64,000 nucleotides of DNA from Norana najaformis (GCA_964023275.1 OZ029919.1:5743950-5807949), one strand, 5' to 3'. Numbered from the stretch's first letter, positions 43,615-54,989 are shown. Numbers and translations: made by a program. Notes: generated by a model from the letters alone, not told the origin.

Positions 43615-44142
43615 TAGGGCTGCCAACCGTCCCGGATTTGCCTGGACAGACCTGGAATCGGCCTTGAGCGTCCCGTGTCCCGGATTGATCCCAAATTGTC
43701 CCGGAACTTGGTGTAAATATCCGCTTCTCCACATGTGGTTCTTCTTTTCGCACACTAAACTCGAACATTCGGCCGTAAGTAACTTTTACAGAGTGACCAC
43801 AGAATAGAGGGTAGTTAGGTTGGTAGACCCAATAAATTGCGCGCATCATTCGGGTATATATGAACTTCGCGCGTGCTAGGCCTTGAAGCATGGTAGGTTA
43901 TTGGAATTTAATAAACGTTTTGCTTTTGAAGTTTATTCAAAATTTATATACAGGACACTTGTCTCTTGATGATTTGAGTCAAATCGTTTGACTAAATTTT
44001 AACAACTATTTGTAGTAGATCTTACATTAGGCTGTCGCAACATTCATTATATACAGTGATGTGGACAGGGTAAATTGGTACTGGGATATCGAGTGACTAT
44101 GCGGGCGTCCCGGATTGGCAAAATCAAAAGATGGCAGCCCTA
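43615..44142. mobile_element. hAT-type MITE in intron 2 of EndoU copy B
   Basis: The ends read TAGGGCTGCCA and TGGCAGCCCTA. Flanks ACACAAGT (43,607-43,614) and ATACAATT (44,143-44,150) match at 6 of 8 positions, fitting a decayed 8-bp target duplication. Copy A has the empty site (TACGTATACAAT at about 24,640-24,652), so the element came in after the A/B duplication. Subterminal CGTCCCGGATT occurs at both ends in direct orientation. It encodes nothing. Confidence 0.8.
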
Positions 44143-44396
44143 ATACAATTGCGATTGTAACCGAAAGGTATATATTCAAGGTTCTCTAAAGCGACCGTAT
44201 GGTCTCGACCCTGCTCAATTTTCAATGAATTGATCGAGTGAGATCCTTCGCCACAGCCGCCAGTTTGAATGGGTGCCACGCCATTTAAAGTCCCCGTACA
44301 CGGACCGTAAAGTACGCAATTTCTGTTTTAGGATCTGGACCAACAGAGCCACAGAAGTGTAGGCCCTAACTGTTATTTTTGTGCATTTATATGTAG

Positions 44397-44629
44397 ATCT
44401 GGCATTACGAAACGGTACATTCGAAGCTGAACTTCGTCAGTACTGGTTTTTGCGTTACTCCCGTGTGCCCAAAAATAAGGTGCCCGACACCTGCGGTTTT
44501 GAGCATGCATTTGTTGGCGAGATCACTCCGAGCAAGCGAGAAGTGACAGGACTTCACAACTGGGTTCGGATATACTTAGAGGAAAAAGCAGGAAATTTCG
44601 TCTACAATACTACAATAAGAAGCTGTGCG
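44397..44629 (+). CDS. ENDOU-like: EndoU copy B, third domain exon with catalytic Glu-His-Glu and His
   Basis: The exon encodes DLALRNGTFEAELRQYWF, then DTCGFEHAFVGEITP and VTGLHNWVRIYLEEKAGNFV, then YNTTIRSCA. The FEHAFVGE motif supplies the Glu-His pair and second Glu, and LHNW the second His, of XendoU-type active sites. The acceptor is ATATGTAG; the donor is GCG|GTGAGT, leaving phase 0. This is the intact counterpart of the damaged exon at 26,522. Confidence 0.9.
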
Positions 44630-45739
44630 GTGAGTACTATAAGTGTGAAACATCACTTAATCAGTCAAGCCAATACATTGTCTACGGTTGTCTAGGGATA
44701 CGGAAGATTACAGGCGCGTTAAGATAAAATGTTTTATTTCTTAAGTTATCTACAAGCGCAACATGATACGCATATAGAAGACTTCGACCGCTGGTGGCAT
44801 CAAAACCAGCGAACAGCCTCTGAAGAAGGAAAACAACGTTCACCAACGGACGGTGACGAAAAACGGCTCAAAAAGACCCAAAACCGCAAAACGGTTCGTA
44901 ACAACCGAACAAAACATCCACGCAGGGAGACTTAAACATGACTGCCGAAAGAGACTTGCAAAAAACTGACGCAAGACCAAAACCAAAATCCAGTCTGAGC
45001 CAAACTTAAATACACCTTTTATACGGTTGGCCTACCTGCAAAAATGTACAGAAGGCGTGCAACGTAACTACTCATCCCACACGGTCCTATCCTATACGCC
45101 GCATATTACAATATAAGCCTATATACAAATTTTAAACAAGCATGCTTTCAATGGGTAGACATAGACAAATACAAACATAATACAAATATTATTCATTAAC
45201 TCAGAGTATTTATATATCGCCCCTCGAAGATATCAACTGAGAGGTGCTACTAGCCCAGCAAGAGAAGAGTATCTAAATGTTGAAGAAAGATGCATGCAGT
45301 GTCCCTGCCTAGGACATGCAGATCTAGAGGGAGACTATTCTAGGTAGATGGCCCAATCACTGGTAAGGCAAGTTCTGCAGTTACGTATTCAGATAGATGT
45401 TACTGGTATGCATTACTTTTCAGCTTTTGAACTGGAAATCTCATCAGCCCAACAGTAAATTATAGTTCACCAGTCTTGGTGCATCTGTCAAGTAGGCCTA
45501 TTAGCAAGTCCACTGCTCTGCATTGGAAGATTATCGAGTAGCTGTATGACTGACTGTAATGTTTTAGATGAATTTTGGTCGGCGATCTAAAACATTTGTT
45601 GGTGGTAGCGGAGTTACTAGTTGTTATGCGTCTCTTCGAGGTTTTCTTTCTTCTCTCTGTAATAGATGTTGACGCGGGACATCCTCGTAGTCTGGGGGGG
45701 CGTCTGACGTCGTGCGGACATTGTGGTTTTCACAGAAAT
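44630..45739. other. EndoU copy B intron 3, first part
   Basis: Homologous to parts of 26,770-27,780 (copy A) and 53,330-53,860 (copy C). Contains an open frame at 44,729-44,935 conserved in position in copy A but not in frame, so not coding. A 3'-end-like stretch with TATATATCGCCCCTCGAAGA is at 45,205. A piece at about 45,560-45,735 is unassigned. Confidence 0.4.
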
Positions 45740-47040
45740 CGGGTGACTGGTATCCTAATCACTGTAATAATGCTCAAGGCACCAGTCGATGGTCGCTGCT
45801 AAGCAAAATCATTGTTCAAGCCAAATTCCATGGTGAGTCCGGGTCTAAAAGCCAAAGAGGAGTCCAGAAGACACAGAGACTTCCTACGGATGAAATGAAT
45901 TCAGGAAGAGGTGAGTTTTTAGTCGAGATCTGAAGGCCGAAACAGACTTTGCCGAGCGAACATTTGCCGGAAGGGACTTCCGGAGTCTAGGACCAGCGAC
46001 AGAAAAGCATGCCTGCCAAGAGCTGTTCTTGTCCACGGAATAGTCAGATTTAGACATCTAGAAGATCTGGTCGAGTAGAGATGAGTCTTGGGAGTCAGTA
46101 CATAGTGAAGATAATGAGGTTGGTTGAAATGTAGAGTCTTGTATACAATTAGCCCAGTCTTGAACATTTTGCGCTTTTCTACGGGCGCTTTTCTATGCAG
46201 CGATTTTAGGATTGGTTATATATGCTCATATTTTGGAGTTTTAGTGATAGCTCTTGCCAATGTATTTTGAACTTTTTGAAGCTTCATCAAATTAGCTTTT
46301 GAAATGCCAGTAAGAAGCGAGTTGCAGTAGTCAAGACGGCTGGAGACTATGACAGCCAAACAAATCAGGGCAGAGAATGGAATGTGGCGCCTAATCCTGC
46401 GGATATTACGAATATAATAGTGGGCAGACCTACATACAGAAGTAATATTATCATTGAATGACAGGTTGGAGTCAAATACAACAACCAAATTGCGGGATGA
46501 ACAGAGTCTTGAGGGACACCGCACTGATGTAGACAGATTGAGTACGAAAGGCAAGATATGATTTGAACCAGTTAAGGGCCAGAACTGATATACCTAACCA
46601 GTGCTCAAGGCGATGGGGCAATATAGCATGATCGACAGTGTCGTAGGCGGCAGATAGGTCAAGAAGAGCAAGTGCAGTTAATTTGCCATTGTCCATGGAG
46701 CAGATAATATCATTGTGGACAGAGAGAAGAGCTGTGTCAGTGGAGTGGAATTTGCGATATGCTGACTAGAAAGGGAGGAGTAAGGAGTTTGAAGACAGTG
46801 TGCCTCCAGTCGACATTTAACAATGCGTTCAAGAAGTTTAGAAATAAAATTCAAGTATGAGATTGGTCGGTAGTTTGGCATAGTTTCAGCTTCCAAAGAT
46901 GGTTTCTTCAGCAAATGGTGGACAATCGCATGAGAGAAACATGATGTGAAGGAGCCGTCAGCAAGCTACCGATTGATTATTTTTCAAGATGGTAGTACCA
47001 AGCACATCAAAGCAGCTTTTGAGAAGGTGGGTAGTAATTG
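45740..47040 (-). pseudogene. CR1/L2-type LINE in intron 3 of EndoU copy B
   Basis: The minus strand reads MPNYRPISYLNFISKLLERI (46,890 leftward), LALLDLSAAYDTVDHAILPH, LALNWFKSYLAF, then C-terminal SSRLDYCNSLLTGISKANL and KLQKVQNTLARAITKTPKYE. The segment between the PQGS block and the FADD box appears deleted near 46,500. The 3' end near 45,745 carries GCACCAGTCGATGG-type sequence. Confidence 0.8.
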
Positions 47041-47203
47041 CATCTAGATATATGTAACAAGATTAAAGAACATTAATAAAACGGAGTTAAAACGAACATT
47101 ACATGGCGCAGTCGACAAGATATTCTGAAAGGAATCAGAATATGAAATTCTTTGGACCGCTGTGAACATTTTGAAACAAAACGTTGCAATCGAAGTTTAG
47201 AAC

Positions 47204-47946
47204 AATGGCCGATGCACACTACAAAGGATTTCAACCGCCCGCAGCGCTAAAACTCGAGGGAGGAAATGCAGAAGCTTGGAAGGTATGGCTACAGAAATTT
47301 GATTTATTCCTTCTTGCCTCGTGCTCTGATGAACTTCCAGAAAAAATTCAAGTAGCGATGCTCCTGAGCGCGATTGGTGACGAAGGACTCCATGTGTTAT
47401 TCAAATTTGAACCGAAAGAGGACAAAAATAAAATTGATGCAGTTAAAGCAAAGTTTAAATAATATTGTTCGCCAAGAAAAAATGTAGGTTTTGAACGATT
47501 CCAGGTTTGGAATTGCTCACAAGCTCCTGGCGAATATGGCCATAGATGGATTCCTGACAACGTTGCGGCTCCTTGCAAAAACCTGTGAGTTTGGTGATCA
47601 GGAGGACTTATTAATTCGGGATAGAATGGCTCTAGGATGTACAGACTCTCGTCTACAAAAGCGATTGCTTAGAGAACCAGATCTGTCGTTGACAAAAGCA
47701 CTACAGATTTGCAGAGCAGCAGAAGCCACTGTAGAGCAACGTAAGATGATCAGAGACGAAGACACAACAGCTATAAATGTAATTAAATTAGTGAAAGAAT
47801 CCTCGTCACGAAGGAACCACAGAGAATTTTGCTCAGACAGAAGCAAATGTGGAAAGTGCGGAACCAGACATTCAGAAAAGCAGTGTCATGCCTTTGGAAA
47901 AACTTGTTTTAAATGTAAAAAAGAACCATTTTGGAAAGATGTGTAG
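47204..47946 (+). pseudogene. gypsy gag and nucleocapsid
   Basis: The first frame (47,204-47,462) has PPAALKLEGGNAEAWKVW, the gypsy gag start, and ends in a premature stop. A second frame (47,491-47,946) gives LLANMAIDGFLTTLRLLAK, IRDRMALGC and a zinc knuckle CGKCGTRHSEKQC (C-x2-C-x4-H-x4-C), then CFKCKK, the start of a second knuckle cut by a frameshift. The protease that should follow is absent. Confidence 0.8.
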
Positions 47947-48049
47947 ATCTTCCAACAGGAGGAACGTGAGGGAAGCAAATCAAGAAGGATCACCAATTCC
48001 ATTCCAATTTGTGAAGATATTTTGCCCAAGCTGTAGGCCTATGGTAAAA

Positions 48050-50023
48050 AACTCCAGTATTATTGATTTGAAAGACGGATTCTGGCAGGTGAAGCTGGTT
48101 GATGACAGCTGTCGAGTTTGCACATTCAATGCACCCTTCCGAAGATTCTCATTCCGGAGACTTCCCTTCGGAATATCGTCCAGAAGTGTTTCAGAACGGA
48201 GTCCTGTAGATCTTCGCTGATATAGGATGTATTCATTGTCTTTGATGATCTAATTATTGCTGCTGAAGATGAAAAGCAACATGATTCAATACTCGGAAAA
48301 GTTCTAGAAAGAGCCAGAGAAGCCAATGTTCGTTTCAACAGAGCCAAATTGCTAATGATAGTTACTAGTGTTAAGTACCTGGGACACCTCATCTCGGCGG
48401 AAGGAGGGTCTCCAAATTCAGATAAAGTGTCTGCTATAATGAATATGCCAGCGCCCATTGACAAGAAAAGTTTACAACGCTTCCTAGGCATGGCTACTTA
48501 CATCTCCAAGTTCATATCAAACTTTTCATCAGTCACTGAGCCTTTGAGACAATTGTTGAGACGAAACATGGAATGGGCATGGAGTAATCAGCATAAAAAA
48601 GCCATAGATCAATTGAAGAAATCCATTGCAACAGCTCCAGTACTAAAATTCTTTGATCCTAAAGCTCAAACTTGTATACAGACTGATGCATCTTCTACAG
48701 GAATAGGATCGGTGTTGCTTCAGAATGGTCAGCCTATAGCATATGCATCCGAGCCACACAGGCACAGGAGCTGCAGGATGACATTAAAGTAATGGTCCAT
48801 ACTATACTAAATAACGTCCCAGCCAGCAACAAAAAACTCGATCAGTTTAGAACGGAAACGGACAGAGACCCAGAGCTTCATCAACTGAAAACCTGGATCC
48901 GAGAGGGATTTCCAGTAAACATGAAAGAATTTACCATAGACCTAAAGAAGTTTCAGACAGTGGCAGGTAGGTGACCTTTATGTACTGGACGAGTTATTAT
49001 TTCACGAAGGCAAACTTATAGTGCCCAAAGTTCTAAGAAAAGACATGTTGTTGTTGCATGAAGGGCATCTGGGTATTGATAAAACATAGGTCATGGCACG
49101 TTCCTGTATGTACTGGCCGGGAATATCTCGTAAAATTGAAGAAATTGCTCAGAGATGTTCAGTGTGTACTTCGTACAGAAGAAGGCAACAACCTGAACCA
49201 ATGATGCCACATGAAGTTCCTCAGAGACCAAGGGCGAAAGTGGGACTTGATATTTTTCAATTAGGAGCTCAGGATTTCCAAATATCCTGAAATTGCATTG
49301 TTGGGAGATAAAACATCAGCCTCGGTGATCGTGCTACTAAAGAAGATTTTTGCAAGGCATGGTATACCAGAGGAAGTAATGGCAGATAATATGCCATTCT
49401 CTAGTAGGCAGCTACAGATGTTTGCACAGAACTGAAATTTCAAAATCACAACTTCCAGTCCAAGATACCCTAAATCTGTTGGTCATGCAGAACGCATGAT
49501 TCAGACAGTGAAACAACCCTTTCGGAAAGCCCGTGACAGCAACGCAGATCCATACATAGCCTTGCTTCAGTACCGTAATGCTCCACTGACAGGGCTAGAG
49601 GTTAGTCCTGCCCAGTTGCTGATGAGCCGGTCGTTAAGAACAAAAATTGCAACACTCAACCGAACTCTACAACCCAAAGTCGTGAATGCAAGAAATGAAT
49701 TGGTAGCAAGACAGCAGAAACAGAAGATGTATCATGACAGAACACCCAAGCCGCTTTCGACCTTGAAGGAGGGAGATGTTGTTCGTGTTCAACATAACGG
49801 AAATTGGATACGTGGAGAAGTCAGTCAGGCACACTCTGCCCCTCGTTCATATATCGTCAACACAGAGGAAGGGTCGGCCATCAGACGTAATCGTAATCGT
49901 AATTCCGAGATTTCTACAGCGCCCAACGAAAGCCGCGCCGCGGGGACCAGCTTATTCAAAGGCGCAGTAGAAGGGATCTTTTCCAGACTGGGGAGGACCC
50001 ACCCCTTGGTGGACTACGAATAG
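48050..50023 (+). pseudogene. gypsy pol: RT, RNase H, integrase remnants
   Basis: RT begins mid-domain at IIDLKDGFWQVKL (48,060), then FRRLPFGISS; FDDLIIAAED near 48,240 stands for the YVDD box; VKYLGHLISAEG and SLQRFLGMATYISKF follow. RNase H starts IQTDASSTGIGSVLLQNGQP (48,680) and is then cut. Integrase shows LLLHEGHLGIDK, MYWPGISRKIEEIAQRCSVC and VGLDIF (49,060-49,260), then AERMIQTV and LLQYRNAPLTGLEVSPAQLL (49,480-49,620). The last part is chimeric with a LINE tail at 49,888-49,965. Confidence 0.85.
49888..49965 (-). mobile_element. Family 1 LINE tail inserted in gypsy pol C-terminus
   Basis: CGTAATCGTAATCGTAATTC followed by TCTACAGCGCCCAACG is the family 1 3' end in minus orientation, only ~80 bases long. 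It leaves the pol frame open, so the predicted protein runs through it. Confidence 0.65.
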
Positions 50024-50225
50024 AGTTCATCACAGAGCAGGGTCATGGACAGGGAGATATGACAGAATCAGCCCTAGGCTATCAAGGACAGGGAGATATG
50101 ACAGAATCAACCTCAGACTTCTCAGCAATCAGCAGAGCATCTGATGACTTATCGGCCGAGGAAACTTTGGTATATGTAACAAGATTAAAGAACATTAAAA
50201 ACGGAGTTAAAACAAACATTACACT

Positions 50226-50676
50226 CTGTGCATCAGATTCTCTCTTTTATCATCCCCTGTAGTCCTGGATATTTTCGTTATATGTTCATCCTCTCCAATG
50301 CCTTGCCGCCTGTTCAGCATTCTATATCGCTGTCCCTGTACGCCTATCGAATTCCATGCACTCTTACTTGGTCATCATGTTTAGCGTGCCGTGACAGCCT
50401 ATTAATTCTGTGCAGCAGTAAGACAGAAATGTACAATTTGCACAATTCTGCCACAGTATTACTTTATTCTGAAGTTTTTACTCAAAATTATTTTGTGTCT
50501 GTGGAATTTATTCTCTTTTGCCAAGGCTGGGCTGAGTCGCGTCTGAGTAAGTATCTTGAAAGAGTGCTATGTGAATGATCTAAATAACTGAATAATTGAT
50601 TGAATAAATGAATGATTTACGCAATCAATTTTTCTGAAGGAGGTTCTTTAAGTGGGTTGACTTCTTGATTTTTCAG
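50226..50676. other. End of EndoU copy B intron 3
   Basis: From about 50,380 it matches 28,365-28,650 and 54,040-54,338. No gene; a plus-strand frame at 50,228-50,578 is not conserved in the other copies. Confidence 0.5.
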
Positions 50677-50907
50677 CCGGCCATTGAAGCATTCACCTTC
50701 GACTGGCTCAACTGCACAAAGAAAATAAGCACTGTATTCATGCGAACCAGCCCCGAAGTAGAGATCGCCTTGTTCACGGTCTGTCTGCTGACTCGTCCAG
50801 GCAGTAACTGCACAATCCAGTTGGGAGACAATCAGCTGAATATCAGAGCCAGTGGAAGAACGGTGAATAACATGACAACGATTGGAAATGCTTACCTCGA
50901 ATGCTAA
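50677..50907 (+). CDS. ENDOU-like: EndoU copy B, last exon with catalytic Lys
   Basis: The exon encodes PAIEAFTFDWLNCTKKISTV then FMRTSPEVEIALFTVCLL, and ends TIGNAYLEC-stop. FDW...K is the region of the catalytic lysine of XendoU enzymes, and TSPEVEIALFT is the conserved SPEFE-ALYT block. The acceptor is GATTTTTCAG at phase 0, matching the donor at 44,629. Intron 3 is about 6 kb and holds a LINE and a gypsy element. Confidence 0.9.
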   Translation, partial: PAIEAFTFDWLNCTKKISTVFMRTSPEVEIALFTVCLLTRPGSNCTIQLGDNQLNIRASGRTVNNMTTIGNAYLEC

Positions 50908-51005
50908 ACTGCACACTGTTGTTTACTAAACAGCAGAATCATGCGGCTTCAAGTCACTTAATTAAGAGTCAGTCTGAGCTCTCGTGGATGCTCAAAACTA
51001 AACTC

Positions 51006-51022
51006 AATAAATCTTCAATAAA
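51006..51022 (+). terminator. Polyadenylation signals of EndoU copy B
   Basis: AATAAA at 51,006-51,011 and 51,017-51,022, about 100 bases after the stop, as in copy A. Confidence 0.6.
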
Positions 51023-51354
51023 CTATTGATGCTCTTCATTTGTGTTCAGTTGAGTCCATCAAGTTGCGAGGAATTTTTTTCGAAGTTGAGACAAATTCAG
51101 ATGTCCTAAAAAATATTGCTTGCACTGCAAAATGTTGTCAGCCACTAATGCAATTTAGAGTAGGCCTACAAGCAAACAGGTCCTGCTTCTACATTTCATT
51201 TCTAGAATTTCTTTCCGACTACTACAGCTTTACAGGCTGACAATGCAAAGCCTGCAAGTTTTACGCTATATCTGCCCTTGTGAACATGTAATTGTAAATG
51301 AAATTCTGAAGTTTTTTAAAAGCTGCATGTTTCAGACCAGCTTATTATTAAATC

Positions 51355-51895
51355 GTGATCGTATCGTATTCGCAATCTCGAGATTTCTTCAATGCCCAAC
51401 AAAGTTAAGTGCAGGAACCATGCTTATTCACAGGCTCTCATTGAAAACAAAACCAATATGCAAAGAAAGGTTCAGTATACAGGTGAAGATCCATGAGTAA
51501 AGCAGGCAGGCAGTCAGACGGCTACGGTGGATGATATATGGAATTGGAGCTGCAAGATAGATAAAAAGAAGAGGAGGTATCATGAAAGGATATTAAGAAG
51601 AGGAGTGTTTTCAGTTTTGAGTGAAAGACCTATGCAGAATGTAGAAATTGCAAGAGCTAAAAGTTGGCGAGTTCGTGATTCTGGCGGGAGTTTATTCGAG
51701 AGCGGTGGTGCAGCTATGGCTATGGAGCGATTTCTAAAATTTAAGGATGAGTTGATGGGAGGAGCATCAGCGCGGAAGAGGAGCGGGTTGGGCGGAGTAA
51801 TTATTGAAAATAAGAGGGTTAAGAGGATTGAATTATGTTGTGAGATAGAGATAATACTTTGTAGGCCTACGCTATTCTTTCAGATATATATCAGA
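51355..51895 (-). pseudogene. Family 1 LINE 3' fragment after EndoU copy B
   Basis: The tail end is at about 51,355 (decayed CGTATCGTATTCGCAATC) and the body continues through TTCAGTTTTGAGTGAAAGAC, which matches 5,380 and 60,650. This is the same insertion that is cut off at 29,461 in copy A, so it predates the A/B duplication. Confidence 0.7.
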
Positions 51896-51939
51896 TAATA
51901 GCAATTTTGGCGCGTCGGAATTCCAAAACTTCGCCGCCA

Positions 51940-52450
51940 GGTGGAAAATCAAAAGCACAACAGCATCTCCAATGTACCCACAGTGCAACGGGAAACCAGA
52001 ATCACTGTGAAAACAGCCAAGCGTTTGATGACGAAAGCTGGCGACTCAGGCCGGCCCTTTCTTCGAACTGTTAGACTGGAGGAACGCTCCCTTCGAATTG
52101 CTGGGTCTGACCCTCGCGCAGATCATGTTAATCAAACTGGCCCGCACAGTTCTCCTATCTATTCCACCGCTGCTGGAGCCAAAACAACCTTAGCTAAAGA
52201 CGGAACAACGGGGCGCAGAACATCGAGACATGCACATTTCTCTTCCGAACCATCAATCACCATAAAGACATAAAGCGCGGTAGAAGAAACCACTACCCCA
52301 CCTCCTGCGCAGGCGATCACCAGAGCCACAGCCGCCCATACACAGTCAAAGTTCAAGCAACCACATCGCTCGCTGCTAAACTATGTCAGTTGACATAGAC
52401 CTATTCTATCGCCTAACTGTGCTATATATTATAGTTGTCGTAGTAGATTA
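51940..52450 (+). pseudogene. Probable LTR-retrotransposon pol C-terminal remnant
   Basis: A 110-codon frame (51,941-52,273) ends DGTTGRRTSRHAHFSSEPS, which resembles the R-R-T/N-R-H end of gypsy pol proteins, followed by a proline-rich stretch in another frame. The call is weak because no catalytic motif is included. Confidence 0.35.
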
Positions 52451-52770
52451 TAATAAAGGGTTAAACCACTAATAAAGCATACTGCTGTGACCGAGCTGGA
52501 GAGGGCGCTATATAGAGGCAGTACATTGTGCAATACAGTGTGACTCAGAAAGTTGGCAGACTTCTTAGTCAAACGTGTGGATGTTGGCCGCTAACCTGGA
52601 ATGTGTCATTCTCTTATCGAGCATAGGAAAGGGAGGTTGGGTTGCTGTTGACGTCATAGCCCGGTGCTAGAACGACTCAGACTCGCAACGGGCCGGGAAG
52701 ACAATGCCGGGGAAGATAACGCCCCATGTAACTGATATTGCCTTAAAAGGAGATTTGAAGGATAATTGGC
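52450..52770 (+). pseudogene. Possible LTR end, primer-binding region and gag start
   Basis: AATAAAGGGTTAAACCACTA lies at 52,452 and a TGGCAGACTTC stretch at 52,555 could be a primer-binding site. At 52,703 an ATG opens ITPHVTDIALKGDLKDNWQK-stop, resembling the 'GDL--NW--W' start of gypsy gag. With the pol-like end upstream the order would be pol-LTR-gag, as in a tandem or recombined element. Uncertain. Confidence 0.35.
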
Positions 52771-53190
52771 AGAAGTGAGTAAGCCTGGCTAGCTCATCCA
52801 AAATAGCACAGTCTGGGTGATATGCTAATTCGTTCAAGGATAGATCCAAATACAGTAAGGGTTTCGAATCCTAGGCAGGTCGGAGGGGTTCGCCAGCCAG
52901 GAGGCGACACAATCAGAGGCCGAGAGATGCTGGCTAGAAATTAGGCAGGACAGCGCGCATTCCGGAGAGTTGGAAAGAACAGGCCGGACGGAGAGGACGG
53001 TTCCTCGGGAGAAGGAAGGAGTCGAAGATGGACGACGAATCGACCGAAGAAGATGACGAAACTATTTGTGTAGAATCTAGTTAATATCAATGTATTAGGG
53101 ATTAGATTAAGTCGAATTCTGTCTACATGAAATCTCTGTACAGTCAAATAATCTGAACGTAAGTGTAATAATAATTATTTTATAGTAATC
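52771..53190. other. Unassigned, GC-rich then AT-rich
   Basis: No convincing frame. A plus-strand acidic stretch (MDDESTEEDDETI) occurs near 53,028. The sequence GGGTTTCGAATCCTAGG near 52,858 looks like a tRNA T-arm but no cloverleaf can be built. Confidence 0.3.
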
Positions 53191-54338
53191 ATTGCCTTAT
53201 TGTTCATTCATTGCTAGAGCATTCGTGTAGCGCCTCTTCTATGGTATAACCATTTTGAATAATCAACTTCTAATGCGCCAGACCTTGACATTCCACGTAC
53301 CACTAAGGACGCATAGTTTGTAAGTTCCCAAGACTCTGAATACAGGACGGACCAATTAGGCACGAAGGTCTAGTCTATACTGCTACAAACCTATTTCATA
53401 CGCCGTATTCTGCAGTGCTTATATACAAAGTTTAAGTATGCATGCGTTTATTGTGTAGATATAGACAAATAGAAACAACAAAAATGTTATTCATTCCGAG
53501 TATTTATGTAGCGCCCCTCAAAGATATGAACTGCAAACTCCTTGCAAAGCTATAGAGAAGCGTTTTCAAGTGTTTGAGAAAGGTGCATAAGGCGTCCCTC
53601 CCTAGAAAGATATGCAGTTCTAGAGGGTGGCTATTCTAGGTAGATGGCCCAACCACTGGAAAGGCAAGTTTTACAGTGAATTCTTCAGAAACAGGTTACT
53701 GATATGCCTTAATTTTAAGCTGTTAAACTGGAAAACTGATCAGCCCAACAATAAATTATAGTTCACCAGTTTACTGCATCGGTCAAGTATAGGCCTGCTA
53801 GCAAGTCCACTGCTGTGCACTGGACAATTAGCGTGTCAGCTGCGTACCTGACCGCTGGCTGACCTTAATGCACCAATTTACCTTTCATCATCATCATCGT
53901 CGTCGTCGTCGTCATCTGTTTTATTCCCGTGTGAAAAAAATTCCACATCCACCAAACCTCTAATCAATTAACCAAATCTAGCTTGACTAAACTCAACCAA
54001 GCTACTAAGCCGTCTCTGTGCAACTCATTCAAGCAGGGCGTGTTTAGTGTGCCATTACCGCCTATCAAGTGTGTGCGGCAACAAAACCGAAATGTACATT
54101 TTACACATTCCTGAAGTTCCAGTATTACATTATTCTGAAGTTTTCACTCAAAATTTGTTTTCATGTGGGATTTATTCGCTTTTGCCAAGCCTGGGTTGGA
54201 GGCGCCTTCTGTTAGATATCTTATTAAAGGAGTCCTATGTGAATGATCTAAATGAACGAGTGATTGAATGAGTGAATGATTTGCACCATCAATTTTCTGC
54301 AAAGGTTCTACAACTGGCTTGACTTATTGATTTTTCAG
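53190..54338 (+). other. EndoU copy C intron 3 with LINE 3' ends
   Basis: From about 53,330 it matches intron 3 of copies B and A (shared GTATTTATGTAGCGCCCCTC and ATGGCCCAACCACTGG blocks). A (TCATCA)/(TCGTCG) run lies at 53,884-53,915. Copy C has no exons 1-3 in this window; its 5' break is between 53,190 and 53,330. Confidence 0.55.
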
Positions 54339-54566
54339 CCGGCCATTGAAACAATCACCTTCTCGTGGTTCAATAAGACGAAGCCAAAGAGCAGTTTATT
54401 CATGCGAACTAGCCCTGAAGTAGAGATCGCTTTGTACACCATTTGTTTTTTGGCTCGTCCAGACAAAAACTGCCCGATCCGACTGAACGGCACTCGGCTG
54501 ACGATGATCGCCTATACTAAGACTAGTGCGGGTGAAACGATTTCATCTGCTTTCCCCAACTGTTAA
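54339..54566 (+). pseudogene. ENDOU-like: EndoU copy C, last exon only
   Basis: It encodes PAIETITFSWFNKTKPKSSL then FMRTSPEVEIALYTICFLAR and ends ISSAFPNC-stop. The catalytic-lysine and TSPEVEIALYT blocks are intact and closer to typical EndoU (ALYT) than A or B. The acceptor is GATTTTTCAG. Without upstream exons it is most likely a truncated duplicate, unless exons were moved elsewhere. Confidence 0.8.
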
Positions 54567-54666
54567 ACTGTACCCGTTGTTGTTTACGAATTTGCAGAAT
54601 AATGCGTATGACGTTTAACAAAGAGTCAGTTAGTCTGAGCTCTCATGAATGCTGAAAACTAAACAC

Positions 54667-54672
54667 AATAAA
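54667..54672 (+). terminator. Polyadenylation signal of EndoU copy C
   Basis: AATAAA about 100 bases after the stop, at the same place as in copies A and B. Confidence 0.55.
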
Positions 54673-54989
54673 ATCATCAATAGCCTAAACAGTTGAGGTT
54701 GTTCATTAATGTTCGGTTTAGCCCAACAGTTGCAAAGAAATTTTTTTGATAGTTGGAAAAAATTTCAGATGCCTACAAAAATGTTGCTTGCACAGAAAGT
54801 GTAGTCCTAAAACATAAAAACATTTCTGCTTCTGTATTTTCATTTATAGAATTTGTTTCCGACTACTACAGCTTTACAGGCTGAAAACGCAAAGCTTGCA
54901 AGTTTAACGCTACATCTGCCTATACCTTGTGAACATGTAATGTAAATGAAAATTCTAAATAGCTTATTATTAAACCAGGTTCGTTAAGC

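Larger units (their letters stand above)
47048..50225 (+). mobile_element. Degenerate Ty3/gypsy LTR retrotransposon in intron 3 of EndoU copy B
   Basis: A matching ~56-base piece, TATATGTAACAAGATTAAAG then GTTAAAAC-AACATTACA, sits at 47,048-47,104 and 50,170-50,225. These are the 3' ends of the two LTRs; the rest of the 5' LTR is missing. TGGCGCAGTCGAC directly after the first is a plausible primer-binding site. Gag, nucleocapsid, RT, RNase H and integrase pieces follow in normal order with frameshifts and deletions. It is one reason why this intron is 6 kb. Confidence 0.85.

Noticed and set aside
43447..43891. Two minus-strand frames of 102 and 117 codons
   Set aside because: They run through the hAT MITE terminal repeat into intron sequence and are not conserved in copy A.
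52845..52875. tRNA-like T-arm sequence GGGTTTCGAATCC
   Set aside because: No acceptor, D-arm or anticodon arm can be paired upstream at the right spacing.
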